A stretch of 64,000 nt of DNA from Kribbella flavida DSM 17836 (GTDB lineage Bacteria > Actinomycetota > Actinomycetes > Propionibacteriales > Kribbellaceae): positions 4,278,001 to 4,342,000 of the forward strand of contig NC_013729.1 of NCBI RefSeq assembly GCF_000024345.1, in the 5' to 3' direction. How positions within the stretch are numbered: position 1 is the first letter of the stretch; each line of letters begins with the position of its first letter. A program made the position numbers and the translations under genes. Shown one piece after another: positions 33,518 to 43,500 of the stretch. Under the pieces are notes generated by a model that was not told where the DNA came from, searched no databases, and worked only from the letters and a program-made list of their open reading frames with translations.

Positions 33518-34111
33518 CTACCGACCCGCTGGGACCGAGCGGCCGAGAACGGCGCAGGCCGCCGCCAGGTCCTCTGTGTCGTCCGCCCAGAGGCCGCGCT
33601 GAACGAGACCGCGGGCAAGCGCGACAGCCAGGGTCGCCACTCGCCGCGCGTCCTCGGCGCCCAGGCGGGACCCATCGCTCGCCGGCCGGTCGACCAACGC
33701 CGCCGCGAGGAAGTCGGCGAGCGCGTCGCCGTCGGCGCGCAGCCGGTCCCGGACGGCGTCGTCGTGCAGCGCGAGGGCGAGGAGCTCCACCTCGAACTGG
33801 TAGAGCCGCCGGGCCCCCTCGGCACGCGCCGACGCCGCCATCGCCGCTCCGAACCGGCGAAGCACCTGCTCGACCGACCCGTCGGCGGGCAGGTCGAGCT
33901 CCTCGGTCGCCTGGGCGCGACACTCGGCGATCGCGGCGTAGAAGAGCTCGCGCTTACCGCCGAACGCCGAGTAGACGGCCCCGGTCGACAGGTCCGCCTC
34001 GGCGGCGATGGCCTCGACCGTGGCGGCCCGGTACCCCTGGCCCGCGATCAGGTCGACCGCGGCCGCGATCAGCGCCTGCCGGTTGCGCTGCTGGAGCTCG
34101 CTGCGCTTCAT
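33518..34111 (-). CDS. TetR/AcrR-family transcriptional regulator
   Basis: This 197-residue regulator has LQQRNRQALIAAAVDLIAGQ, GYRAATVEAIAAEADLSTGA and YSAFGGKRELFY as its HTH region, and a C-terminal TetR_C-like helical domain. AAGGGG precedes the ATG at 34111. It is divergent from the M14 peptidase gene, and an AT-rich dyad overlapping the peptidase promoter is its likely binding site. It is convergent with the other TetR gene, with 73 bases between the stops that contain nothing notable. Confidence 0.92.
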   Translation of the reverse strand: MKRSELQQRNRQALIAAAVDLIAGQGYRAATVEAIAAEADLSTGAVYSAFGGKRELFYAAIAECRAQATEELDLPADGSVEQVLRRFGAAMAASARAEGARRLYQFEVELLALALHDDAVRDRLRADGDALADFLAAALVDRPASDGSRLGAEDARRVATLAVALARGLVQRGLWADDTEDLAAACAVLGRSVPAGR

Positions 34112-34119
34112 CGATCCCC

Positions 34120-34148
34120 TTGAGATAATCGCATAATCTGAATAACGT
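34120..34148 (+). promoter_or_regulatory. Promoter with internal dyad, M14 peptidase gene
   Basis: TTGAGA (34120-34125) and TAACGT (34143-34148) are 17 bases apart; the ATG follows eight bases later with no Shine-Dalgarno. GATAATCGCATAATC (34123-34137) is an imperfect dyad inside the promoter and a CATTATCC repeat follows, so the divergent TetR product probably represses here. Confidence 0.6.
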
Positions 34149-34156
34149 CATTATCC

Positions 34157-35467
34157 ATGAACATCAACGACCTGCTCGGTCAGGTCTCCAGGTATCCCTC
34201 GTTTCCGGGCCCGGACGAGGTCGACCGCCGCCTGCTCGCGTTGGCCGACCGGCATCCGGAGTCGGTCCGGCGCCGCCGACTCGGCGTCTCCCGGCGGGGC
34301 GAGGAGATCCACCTCGTCTCCGTCGGCGCGGGCCGGCACCAGGCTCTGGTGGTCGCCGGCCCGCACGCCAACGAACCCGTCGGCTTCCTGACCGTGCCCT
34401 CCCTGGCCGAGCTGCTCTGCTCCGAGACCAGCGCCTTGGGCCCGCTCGCGGCCGACTACACCTGGCACTTCATCGGCTGCATCGATCCCGACGCCGCCCG
34501 GCTCAACGAGGGCTGGTACGCCGGGCCGTTCACCCGTCGCCACTACGCGCGCAACCTGTACCGCCCTCCCCTGACCGAGCAGATCGAGTGGAGCTTCCCC
34601 GGCGACGGATCGGGTGCCGACGCTCCACCGGAGAGCAGGGCGCTGATGCAAGCCATCGACACCATCCGCCCGGACCTGCTGGTTTCGCTGCACAACGGCG
34701 AGTTCGGTGGAGTCTTCTACTACCTGACGCGCGAACTGCCAGGTCTGGCCGAAGCTCTCACCGAGCTCGACGTCGGCATCCCCTTGCACCTCGGCGATCC
34801 GGAGCTCCCCGGCGCGCGGCCCATCGCACCCGGCGTCTACCTTGCGCCGACCGCTGCGGACGTGAACACCGCCGTGACCACCACCGGCACGTCCAGCCTC
34901 GACTACGCGGCTCGGCACGGGACGTTGTCCCTCGTCGTCGAAGTGCCGCTCTGGTCGGATCCCCGCAGTTGCGATCTCACCGGCAGCGGCATCCCCCTCA
35001 GCGACGTACTGACCGAGGCCGCGGACCTGCTCGACGGCGTACCGGCCGCCATCGGGTCTCGGCTGGACCCGGCGACAACGAGCCTGGCCGCGCCGACCTC
35101 ACCGTTCGTACGTTCGGTCGCCGACGTACGCCGGACCGTCGCGGGCCTCGCCGCCGCGCTGCGCGGCCACGCCGGCGACCAGCACCGCGAAGCCACGACC
35201 GCGGAGTGGTTCGGCTGGCAGCAGACGGCGCACCTGTTCCGCCTGCGCGGCTGCGGAACCGCTCTGCGACTGCTCGACGGCGAACTTGCCGTCGGCAACC
35301 ACTCCCCCGCCGTCCGGCAGGCGCACGAAGAACTGAGCGCACTCTTCGACCAGTGGGCGTCCGCAGCCGATGCGACAGCACCCGACCATCAGATCCCGCT
35401 GACCAACCTGCTCCGCGCACAACTGGCAGCCATCCTGACCACGGCCACCTTTGTGGCCGTGGTATGA
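34157..35467 (+). CDS. M14-family zinc carboxypeptidase-like protein
   Basis: This 436-residue metallocarboxypeptidase-fold protein has zinc ligands His70 and Glu73 in AGPHANEPVG (HxxE), the third ligand His179 in LVSLHNGEFGG, and a catalytic-type Glu262 in SLVVEVPLW. No signal peptide is visible, so it is probably cytoplasmic and trims an amino acid or amide from a small peptide or metabolite. A C-terminal helical stretch of about 120 residues extends beyond the catalytic domain. Its promoter faces a TetR gene, and a hairpin follows the stop. Confidence 0.88.
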   Translation: MNINDLLGQVSRYPSFPGPDEVDRRLLALADRHPESVRRRRLGVSRRGEEIHLVSVGAGRHQALVVAGPHANEPVGFLTVPSLAELLCSETSALGPLAADYTWHFIGCIDPDAARLNEGWYAGPFTRRHYARNLYRPPLTEQIEWSFPGDGSGADAPPESRALMQAIDTIRPDLLVSLHNGEFGGVFYYLTRELPGLAEALTELDVGIPLHLGDPELPGARPIAPGVYLAPTAADVNTAVTTTGTSSLDYAARHGTLSLVVEVPLWSDPRSCDLTGSGIPLSDVLTEAADLLDGVPAAIGSRLDPATTSLAAPTSPFVRSVADVRRTVAGLAAALRGHAGDQHREATTAEWFGWQQTAHLFRLRGCGTALRLLDGELAVGNHSPAVRQAHEELSALFDQWASAADATAPDHQIPLTNLLRAQLAAILTTATFVAVV

Positions 35468-35489
35468 GCAATTGACTGCAGTGCAGCCG

Positions 35490-35517
35490 ATCCGGCTTCG
35501 AGCGGTCCGAGCCGGAT
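35490..35517 (+). terminator. Hairpin terminator after the M14 gene
   Basis: ATCCGGCT and AGCCGGAT form an 8-bp stem around TCGAGCGGTCCG, followed by TCTGG, 23 bases after the stop. Confidence 0.5.
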
Positions 35518-35589
35518 TCTGGTGAAAGGCATCTGAAAGCGGCATTCGCCAGGCTTCCAGCTGGACGTCAGCCTCACGGAGGGAATGCC

Positions 35590-36141
35590 ATGAATGCTCG
35601 CAACAGGGCGGCCCGGACGCGTCGCCTGCCGGCGACGATCGCCTCGGCGCTGCTGGTCACCGCGACCTTGACCGGCGGCGCCACAGCGGCCGGTGCGCAC
35701 GAGGGAAAGCAGGCCGGAAGGTTCTGCGTCGTCGAGGTCGGCAAGTCGGTCGACGGCGGTTTCTCGCCGGTGAAGTCGCAGACCTGCAGCGACGACCCGG
35801 CCTCGTCGGTCTTCAGGGCGGCAGCTGCGCCCGACGTGCTGCTCATGGAGTGGTTCTGGAACGCGTACAACAACCCGCCGAAGATCACCCGCATCATCGT
35901 GTCGGCGTCGGACGGGCCCTGCGACTCGTCGGGCTACCGCCTGCGGCCGAACCTCATCTGGGACAACGAGATCTCCGGCTTCAACGCGTACAGCCAGTGC
36001 CACCGGGTGACCCTGTACGACGGCTACAGCTCGAACGGCGACTCGGCGTACTGGTTCGACGGGACGCACGACGGGCCCAAGGTCGGCTATGTCGGAGCGC
36101 ACATGAACGACCGGACCAGTTCGATCTGGATCCGCTACTGA
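35590..36141 (+). CDS. Secreted Cys-containing protein, unknown function
   Basis: The 183-residue product has a basic N terminus (MNARNRAARTRRLPA) and hydrophobic signal (TIASALLVTATLTGG) with cleavage near residue 36. The mature part contains four or five cysteines (RFCVVEVG, KSQTCSDD, DGPCDSSGY, YSQCHRVTL) and many Tyr, Trp and Asn residues (YNNPPKI, YWFDGTHDGPKVG), suggesting a disulfide-stabilised beta-rich domain. I do not recognise a family. GGAGG precedes the ATG at 35590. It could be an exported binding, inhibitor or toxin-like protein, which is speculation. Confidence 0.72.
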   Translation: MNARNRAARTRRLPATIASALLVTATLTGGATAAGAHEGKQAGRFCVVEVGKSVDGGFSPVKSQTCSDDPASSVFRAAAAPDVLLMEWFWNAYNNPPKITRIIVSASDGPCDSSGYRLRPNLIWDNEISGFNAYSQCHRVTLYDGYSSNGDSAYWFDGTHDGPKVGYVGAHMNDRTSSIWIRY

Positions 36142-36255
36142 CCCCCCGTCCGCGACGCAGCACCGGGGAGGAGGCCGGCTCGACTCCGCCGGATCGCGGA
36201 TCGAGCCGGCCGGTGAGGTGTCCCGGACCTCGGTGGTTGGGCGACGATAGGGCGC

Positions 36256-36873
36256 ATGTACATCCCCAAGCACTTCGCCGCGGACGATGCCGTCGTCCAG
36301 GATCTGCTGGTCAACCATGGTGCCGCCGACCTGGTCACCAGTACGCCGGACGGGCTGCTCGCGACCTTGCTGCCGTTCGTGTACGACGCCGAGGCCGGGG
36401 CGCTGCTCGGGCATCTGGCGCGCAACAACGAGCAGTGGCACCGACCCGTGATCGGGGAGGCGCTGGCGATCGTCACCGGTCCGGACGCCTACATCTCACC
36501 GTCCGCCTATGCGTCCAAGCGCGAGCACGGGCGGGTGGTTCCGACCTGGAACTACGTGACAGCCCACGTGTACGGGACCCTGGTGGTCTATGACGATCCG
36601 GCCTGGCTGGAGACCCTGGTCCGGCGCCTGACAGCCAAGCACGAAGCCGGCTCCGCGCAGCAGTGGTCGGTCGACGACGCACCGGCGAAGTTCATCGACG
36701 GACAGTTGCGCGCGATCGTCGGGGTGGAACTGGTGATCAGCCGGATCGAGGCGAAGGGCAAGCTGAGCCAGAACCGGTCCGCGGCCGACATCGACGGGGT
36801 GATCGCGTCACTCGAGGACCGAGGCGACCTCGCCTCCGCCGCCGCAGTACGCGCCGCGAAGCCGGGCGACTGA
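36256..36873 (+). CDS. FMN-binding PaiB-type protein
   Basis: The 205-residue protein matches the PaiB/FMN-binding split-barrel family: MYIPKHFAADDAVVQDLL, GHLARNNEQWH, ISPSAYASKREHGRVVPTWN (substrate/flavin loop), VYGTLVVYDD, and IVGVELVISRIEAKGKLSQN near the end. Named after Bacillus PaiB, a negative regulator of sporulation and protease genes, though actinobacterial members are probably flavin-dependent enzymes or sensors. A stand-alone gene; ATG 36256 gives the exact family N terminus. Confidence 0.92.
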   Translation: MYIPKHFAADDAVVQDLLVNHGAADLVTSTPDGLLATLLPFVYDAEAGALLGHLARNNEQWHRPVIGEALAIVTGPDAYISPSAYASKREHGRVVPTWNYVTAHVYGTLVVYDDPAWLETLVRRLTAKHEAGSAQQWSVDDAPAKFIDGQLRAIVGVELVISRIEAKGKLSQNRSAADIDGVIASLEDRGDLASAAAVRAAKPGD

Positions 36874-36958
36874 GTGAGCAACTCCCGGGGTTCCAGCAAC
36901 CGGTGTCAACCCCCCTTGCGGTGGAGCCCGTCGGCCGCCTCGTGATTTCCTGTCGAGC

Positions 36959-37837
36959 GTGAACTCCTGGAACGAGCGGATCGAGCACCACCGCGCCCAC
37001 GTGAACGATGTGCAGCTGCACTACCTGCTGGCCCGGTCGACGACACCGGTCGATGAAGCCGTCGTCCTGCTCCATGGCTGGCCACAGACCTCGTACGCCT
37101 GGCGAAAGGTGATCCCCGGACTGAGCGCCCGGTACGACGTGGTCGCGCCGGACCTGCGAGGTCTCGGCGATTCACAGCGCCGTGGTCCCTACGACAAGAC
37201 CACCCTCGCGCGGGATGTCGCCGAGCTGGTCGAGCAGCTGGGGCACCGCCGGATCCACGTGGTGGCGCACGACATGGGAGCGACGGTCGGTTACGCCCTC
37301 GCCCATCAGGAGCAGCAGCGGGTGGCATCGCTCGTCGTGCTGGAGATGCTGCTGCCCGGCTTCGGCCTGGAGGAGGCGGCGTCTCTGCGGGAGGGAGGCA
37401 CGACGTTCTGGCACCTTGCTTTCCATCTCGCCGAAGGTGGGCACGCCGAAGCCCTGACGCAGGGCCGCGAGGCGACGTACCTGCACCGCTTCTACACCGA
37501 CAGCCTCTACGACCCGACCTCCCTCACCGCCGAGGACCGCGCGCACTACCTCCGCGCCTATGAGGCGCCGGGTGCCATGCATGCCGGGTTCGAGTGGTAC
37601 CGCACGCTGTTCGACGACGCGCGCGACAACAGGCGACGGGTGCAGGAGCGCCTTCTGGACATCCCCGTCCTGGCCATCGGGGGCGCCCACCGGATGGGCG
37701 ATCGAGTCCGCGAATCGCTGGCTCAGGTCGCTCGATCGGTCCAGGGCGAAACCTGGGAGCACTGCGGCCACTATCCGCACGAGGAACAACCCGAGCGTCT
37801 GGTCACCCGGCTGCTGGAGTTCTGCCCGGAGTCTTAG
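36959..37837 (+). CDS. Alpha/beta hydrolase, epoxide-hydrolase/dehalogenase-like
   Basis: This 292-residue protein has HGWPQTSYAWRKVIP as oxyanion region, nucleophile motif VVAHDMGATVGYALA (Asp), and a C-terminal His in WEHCGHYPHEEQPERL. The cap region includes Tyr-rich segments (TYLHRFYTDSLYD) typical of soluble epoxide hydrolases and haloacetate dehalogenases. It therefore likely opens an epoxide or removes a halogen; the precise substrate is unknown. The GTG at 36959 is the family-consistent start, with GAGC upstream. It is convergent with the amidase gene. Confidence 0.88.
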   Translation: MNSWNERIEHHRAHVNDVQLHYLLARSTTPVDEAVVLLHGWPQTSYAWRKVIPGLSARYDVVAPDLRGLGDSQRRGPYDKTTLARDVAELVEQLGHRRIHVVAHDMGATVGYALAHQEQQRVASLVVLEMLLPGFGLEEAASLREGGTTFWHLAFHLAEGGHAEALTQGREATYLHRFYTDSLYDPTSLTAEDRAHYLRAYEAPGAMHAGFEWYRTLFDDARDNRRRVQERLLDIPVLAIGGAHRMGDRVRESLAQVARSVQGETWEHCGHYPHEEQPERLVTRLLEFCPES

Positions 37838-37878
37838 CCGTCCTCTTCCCGCCTTCGTGCCGACGCCGGGCCCGGAGG

Positions 37879-39312
37879 TCACGACCTGCCCGCGTGCACC
37901 GCCGGCGTCCGGTCTCGCCACGGCAGGGCCCGCTCCAGCTGACCTGCCAGCCGGAGCAGTAGGTCCTCCCGTCCAGCACCGGCGACGAACTGCAGACCGA
38001 CGGGTAGACCCGACGCCGGGTCCTGGTGCAGCGGCAGCGACACCGCCGGGACGCCGGCGATGTTCGCCGGTGTCGTGAACGGCGAGCGGTCCAGCAGGCG
38101 TCCGATCCACCCGAACCCGTCGAGACCCTCGATGTCCGCGCTCAGGGCACCGACCGGCAACGGCAGCTCGGGCAAGGTCGGGGTGAGCAGCACGTCGTAC
38201 TCCGCGAACCACTGACCCAGAGCGCGGGTGGCCCGGTCGCGAGTGGCGAGCGCACCCGCGAGCTGGGGACCGGTGGTGGCCCGGCCGGCTGCGTGGACGA
38301 GCAGCGTCTGCGGCTCGAGCGTGCTCCCGTCGACGGGCCGACCGGTCGCCGCGGCGAGCGCGTCGATCTGGGCGGCGAGGTTGCTGGTCCAGATCACCGC
38401 GTTGGCGTCGACGAACTCCGGCCACGCCACCCCGAGCGGCGGTGCGCCCTCGTCGACCCGGTGGCCGAGCTCATCGAGCAGAGCCGCGGTGGCGCGAACG
38501 GCGGCAACGACCTCGGGGACGGTACGCACCCCGCCCCAGGCGTGAGTCATGACACCCACGCGCAACGACCCGGGGTCGCGCGCGACCTCCTCGCGGTACG
38601 GGCGGGCCGGCGGTTCGATCCGGTACGGATCACCCGGCGCGTGACCGGCGACCGCGTCGAGCAGTACCGCGGAGTCACGCACGCTGCGGCTGATGCCCAG
38701 CTGCACGGCGAGTCCGCCCAGCACCTCCCCCGCGTCCGGCCCCAGCGACACGCGCCCGCGGGTCGGCTTCAGCCCGACGAGACCGCAGTACGCCGCCGGG
38801 ATCCGGATCGAACCGGCGGCGTCGGTGGCGTGCGCGACGGGCACCATGCCGGCCGCGACCGCGGCAGCCGCACCCCCGCTGGAGCCGCCGGCGCTGCGGT
38901 CGAGCGCCCACGGGTTGCGGGTCACGCCGTACAGGGCGGACTCGCTGCTCACGCTCGCGGCCAGTTCCGGGCTGGTCGTCCGGCCGAACGTGGCGAGGCC
39001 GGCCTGGCGGAAACGGCTCATCAGGGTGGAGTCGGCCGGGCTGACGTACCCCGCGGCGAGCCGGCTACCGAGCTCGGAGCGCCGGCCCGCTACGGCGACC
39101 CCCACATCCTTGACCAGGAACGGCACTCCAGAAAGGGGGCCCTCAGCAACGGCCTTCGCCGGCCAGGTCTCCACGACGGCGTTGACCACCGGGTTGACCT
39201 TCTCGACCACCGCAGCCGCGGCCTGCATCGGCTCGTCCGCCCTGAGCTCCCCACGCCGCACCAGCTCGGACAGCCCGACCGCGTCGAGGCTCACGTACTC
39301 GTCGAGTTCCAT
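37879..39312 (-). CDS. Amidase-signature (AS) family amidohydrolase
   Basis: This 477-residue amidase has the Ser-cisSer-Lys triad: Lys68 in FLVKDVG, cis-Ser144 in GGSSGGAAAAVA and nucleophile Ser168 in DAAGSIRIPAAYCG, at normal spacing. It hydrolyses a C-N bond of an amide; substrate unknown. GGAGGAGAG before the ATG at 39312 fixes the start. It is divergent from a TetR gene, and three phased 16-bp boxes fill the 81 bases between the start codons, so amidase expression is probably TetR-controlled. Confidence 0.92.
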   Translation of the reverse strand: MELDEYVSLDAVGLSELVRRGELRADEPMQAAAAVVEKVNPVVNAVVETWPAKAVAEGPLSGVPFLVKDVGVAVAGRRSELGSRLAAGYVSPADSTLMSRFRQAGLATFGRTTSPELAASVSSESALYGVTRNPWALDRSAGGSSGGAAAAVAAGMVPVAHATDAAGSIRIPAAYCGLVGLKPTRGRVSLGPDAGEVLGGLAVQLGISRSVRDSAVLLDAVAGHAPGDPYRIEPPARPYREEVARDPGSLRVGVMTHAWGGVRTVPEVVAAVRATAALLDELGHRVDEGAPPLGVAWPEFVDANAVIWTSNLAAQIDALAAATGRPVDGSTLEPQTLLVHAAGRATTGPQLAGALATRDRATRALGQWFAEYDVLLTPTLPELPLPVGALSADIEGLDGFGWIGRLLDRSPFTTPANIAGVPAVSLPLHQDPASGLPVGLQFVAGAGREDLLLRLAGQLERALPWRDRTPAVHAGRS

Positions 39313-39329
39313 CTCTCTCCTCCCATCGC

Positions 39330-39385
39330 GATACCACTCAGTATCATGCGATACCAATGAGTATCACACGGCACCACCGAGTACC
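39330..39385. promoter_or_regulatory. Three 16-bp boxes with 20-bp phasing between amidase and TetR genes
   Basis: GATACCACTCAGTATC (39330-39345), GATACCAATGAGTATC (39350-39365) and the degenerate GGCACCACCGAGTACC (39370-39385) share GATAC...GTATC arms and are exactly 20 bp apart. The third contains most of TACCAT, the -10 box six bases before the TetR start. It looks like a cooperative TetR binding array. Confidence 0.8.
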
Positions 39386-39393
39386 ATGGCGAG

Positions 39394-39981
39394 GTGACGC
39401 ACGCAATCAGGCCCGACCGGGTGGCCACCCTGCCGCCCCGGGAGCGCATCCTCGACGCCGCCGAGGAGCTGTTCGAGCGCGAGGGAATCAAGAACGTGAC
39501 CGTGCAGGCCATCGCCGAGCGCGCGAGCACCACCAAGATGGCCGTCTACCGGCACTTCGACACCAAGGACGCCCTGGTCGTCGAGTGGCTGCGAATCCGG
39601 GCGGCCACCTACCGAGCGGCCTTCGACGCGCACGAGGCGGCGCACCCGGACGACCCGCGGGCCCAGATCACCGGCATCGCCCGGTGGGTCGCCGACCGTC
39701 TCGGCGCCGCGTCGCACCGCGGCTGCGTGTTCGTCAACTCGATCGCGGAGCTGCCGGATCCACAGCACCCGGCGCGCCGCCTGATCGCCGAGCACAAGCG
39801 CGCACAGGCCCGGCGACTCGTCGAGCTCTGCACGCGAGCCGGCGTACCGGACCCTGAGCAGGTGGCCGCCGAGCTCACGTTCCTGCTCGAGGGAGCGGAG
39901 GTCACCGCGCAGAACGGCAGCATCGAGGAGGTCGGAGACCGGCTCGTACGGATGGTCGGCGCTCTCCTGCAGCGCAGCTAG
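39394..39981 (+). CDS. TetR/AcrR-family transcriptional regulator
   Basis: This 195-residue regulator has PPRERILDAAEELFEREGIK, NVTVQAIAERASTTKMAVYR and HFDTKDALVVEWL as HTH, and a C-terminal domain with GCVFVNSIAELPDPQHPARR. TACCAT lies exactly six bases before the GTG at 39394, suggesting a leaderless mRNA repressed through box 3. It is divergent from the amidase. Its stop overlaps the convergent kinase stop in a shared CTAG. Confidence 0.92.
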   Translation: MTHAIRPDRVATLPPRERILDAAEELFEREGIKNVTVQAIAERASTTKMAVYRHFDTKDALVVEWLRIRAATYRAAFDAHEAAHPDDPRAQITGIARWVADRLGAASHRGCVFVNSIAELPDPQHPARRLIAEHKRAQARRLVELCTRAGVPDPEQVAAELTFLLEGAEVTAQNGSIEEVGDRLVRMVGALLQRS

Positions 39982-40535
39982 CAGCGCAGTGCGGTCGCCA
40001 GGAGTTCGTACGTCTCCTGCACCGCACCGGCTCGGCTGCGCACGACCACCGCCTCCGGACGGAGGCGCAAGATCTCCACCAGGTTGTCGTACATCGCGCC
40101 GAGCAGCACGGAGCCGCCGCGCAGCGCGACAAGGCGGTGGTGATGCTGAACCCAGTGGTCGTCGGTGTCCCGCGCGCGGTCGTCGAACCGCTCAGCCGCT
40201 GCCTCCCGGTCGTCGAGCAGAACGACCTCGCGAAAACTCGCCCCGTTCGCGCGGGCGAGATCCTCGAGTGCGGTGATCTCGTCGAGCTGCGCGTGATACT
40301 GAGGCAGGACAACGTCATGGCCGTCGCGGAGGTGGCTCTCGGCCATCACCCGCACGAGGGGCCAGACGAGCTGCCACGTTCGGTTCTGCTCGTCCTGCCA
40401 ACCGCCGATCAGACGGTGCACAACGTCGACGTCGAGGTTGAGCGCTCCGGCGTGCCGGTCGACGTGGAGCGCGGCCAGGGTGGACTTCCCGATGCCGGGC
40501 GGGCCGTTGAGGTGAATCAGTTGTGCCACGGTCAC
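39978..40535 (-). CDS. P-loop small-molecule kinase-like ATPase
   Basis: This 185-residue AAA_33/ParA-independent P-loop protein has Walker A HLNGPPGIGKSTLAAL (GPPGIGKST at residues 10-18), then ALNLDVDVVHRLIGGW, GHDVVLPQYHAQLDEI and VVLLDDREAAAERFDDR. The layout resembles small kinases or phosphotransferases acting on nucleosides, sugars or antibiotics; no substrate residue can be assigned. The GTG at 40535 overlaps the stop of the AfsR-type regulator (GTGA), so the pair is co-translated. It is convergent with the TetR gene, stops sharing CTAG. Confidence 0.83.
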   Translation of the reverse strand: MTVAQLIHLNGPPGIGKSTLAALHVDRHAGALNLDVDVVHRLIGGWQDEQNRTWQLVWPLVRVMAESHLRDGHDVVLPQYHAQLDEITALEDLARANGASFREVVLLDDREAAAERFDDRARDTDDHWVQHHHRLVALRGGSVLLGAMYDNLVEILRLRPEAVVVRSRAGAVQETYELLATALRC

Positions 40536-43500
40536 AACCTATGGTCCGTGGGCTGGCTCTGCAGCAGTATTCCCGCCCGGATGCGGTCGACGTCCCTGCG
40601 TTCGGCGGGCGGTAGCGGTGCTCCGGTGGACTCCCGCATCCGGGTCGCCGCATCGAGCAGATCCTCCGCACGGTCGGGTTGTGCCGCGATCAGGCAGGCG
40701 CCGGCGAGTCCTTCCAAGGCGAGCGCGATCGCTCGCGGGTCGCCGGTACGCCGGGCCGCGGCGAGCCCCTCGGTGTGGAGGTCCAGTGCGGTGTCAGCCT
40801 CCTGGCGCTGCTCGGCCGCGAAGCCGAGTTCGGCGAGGATCAGCGCCGCGCCGTTGTCCGCCTCGAACCGTCGGTTCCACTCCAGCCACGGCCGGAGCAG
40901 GGCTTCGGCCTCCGCGAACCGCCCGCGCCGACGCGCGGACAGCGCGAGGCCGACTTCGGCGAACTCCTGGCCGGCGGGATCGCTGTGCTCGACGGCCAAC
41001 GTTCGTCCCCGCTGGTGCAACTCGTCGGCGCGCGTGTGGTCGCCTTGCAGAAGGGCCATCCGGCCCAGTTCGGACCAGCGCAAAGAGACTTCCGGCCACA
41101 ACGCCAGCTCCTCGGCGAGCTCGGCTCCTTCACGGTGCCACACCGTCGCCGCGGGGTAGTCACCCGCGATCTCGGCGAGCCTGCCGAGCACGGCGCCGGC
41201 CTGGATCCGGCCCCAGCGGTCACCGGTCTCGCCGAACACTGCGAGGCTCCGTTCAGCGTCGGTCGCGGCGCTGTCCAGCTCACCCCGGACGTAGCGTTGC
41301 AGGGCGCGGACGCTGAGGGCGGCCGCAATTCCCCAACGGTCGCCGAGGCTCTCGAACTCGGCCAGCGCCGCGCGGATGAGCGCCTCTCCGACCGCCGGGT
41401 CGTCGTACCTGGTGGTCGCGTAGCCGAGAAACCAGCCCGCCATCGCACGCTCGTGGGGGTCGGTGACGGCGTCGTGAAGGTGGGCCGCCGCGTGGCCTTC
41501 CGTGCGCTCACCGCTGAGCAACCGGAATCCGGCGTGCCAGGCAGCAAGTACCGCGTTGTCCTCCGGCACCGTTGCTCGCAGCGCCTCACTCAGCCTGCCC
41601 CGGAGGAACCAGTACCACACCAGGGCCCGCGCCAACTGCGGTCGGAACCGGTCGTCGGTGAGTGCGCGGCGCAGGTTGCCGGTCTCGGTGTCGAGCCGGC
41701 GCAACCAGCGCTGCTGGTCCGGCCCACACAAGTGGCCGGCGGCCTCGGCTGCGAACGAGGTGTAGTACGTGGCGTGCTCGTACTGAAGCCGGTCCCGCTC
41801 TTCCGAGGCCAGTTGCTGCTCGCCGTAGGCAGCGACCGACTCCAGCAACCGGTACCGCGGTCCGTCGGCGGTGTGCGTCACGACGACCAGCGACCGGTCG
41901 ACCAGGCGGGCCAGCAGGTCGAGCACCTGGGAAGGGTGCACGCCGTCGCCGGAGCACAAGGTTTCCGCGGCGTCGAGGGAACAGCCGTCGGCGAAGATCG
42001 CGAGTCGGCGCAGTACCGTCTGTTCGGCCGCGGTCAGCAGTTCCCAGCTCCAGTCGAGCACCGCGCGCAGCGTGCGCTGGCGTGGTGGTGCGTCACGCGG
42101 CCCGCCGGTGAGCACGGCGAACCGGTCGTCCAGGCGTTCGGCGAGCCCGGCCGTGCCCAGCACGCGGATCCGGGCCGACGCCAGCTCGATGGCGAGCGGG
42201 ATCCCGTCGACACGGCGGCAGATCATGGCGACGGTCCCGGCGTTGTCGGCCGACACCGAGAACCCAGGGGACGCCGCCGCTGCGCGCGCGGCGAAGAGCT
42301 GCACGGCGCCCGACCGGAGTACGTCGGTCGGCGGTGCACCCGGTGACGGGATGTCGAGCGGCGGCACTTCCCACAGGTGCTCCCCCGAGACGCCGATCGC
42401 CTCCCGGCTCGTCGCCAGCACCCGCACGCCCGGCGCTGACAACACCTGGGGTACGAGCGCGGCGACCGGCTCGGCGATGTGCTCGCAGTTGTCGAGGACG
42501 AGCAGCAGTTGCCTTCCACGCAACGCGCCGGCCAACCGCTCGGCGTACGGTCGCGAGTGGTGCGCGCCGTCCCGGATGCCGAGCGCTGCGGCAACGAGAT
42601 CGGCCACGCCGTCCAGGGTGGCGTCTCGCGGCAGCCCGGCCAGTTCGACGAAGCACACCTCGTCCTGCGAGCGAGCCACCTCGAGCGCGAGCCTGGTCTT
42701 GCCGACCCCGCCCAGGCCGGTCAACGTCACCATGCGATGGGTGCCGATCAGCGTGCGCACCTCAGCGACGGCGCCGTCCCGGCCCACCAGCGCGGTCGGC
42801 GACGCGGGCAGCGGTGCGGGCGGCGGGACGAGCGACAGCTGTTGCCGCGATGGTGCCGACGGTTCACCGCGCAGGATGTCCTGGTGCAGCGCCGCGAGTT
42901 CGGCGCCCGGATCGAGCCCGAGCTCGTCGCGGAGCAGGCGGCTCAGCTCGCGGTAGCCGTCGAGGGCCTCGGTGGTTCGCCCCGCGCCATGGAGCGCGCG
43001 CAGCTGCGCGGCACGCAGACGCTCCCGCAGCGGATGCTGCTCGACGAGGTGGCGCAACTCGCCGGCCAGCGCGGCATGGTCGCCCAGCCGCAGCCGCGCC
43101 TCGGCGTAGTCCTCCCAAACCACGAGGCGCTGCTCCTCCAGGGCCGCCGCGGCGGCGCGGGCGAAGGGCTCGTCGGCGAACCCTGCGTACGCATCGCCAC
43201 GCCACAGGCCCAGCGCCTCGTCCAACAGCGCGGCCTGCCGCTCGGCGGCGGTCCTCCGTCGCGCCCGGCTGCCGAGCTCGGCGAACCGGCCACTGTCCAC
43301 GGCGTCGAGCGGTACGTTCAGCAGATAGCCCGGCGGGCGACGTACGACGAGGTCGGTGCCGATCGCGCGACGCAGCCGGGACACCGCGGTCTGCAAGGCG
43401 TTCGCGGGATTGCTCGGGAGTGCGTCGCCCCACAGGTCGTCGACCAGCCGGTCCGCGGACACGACCCGTCCCGGGGCAACCAGCAGACGTGCCAGCAGAA

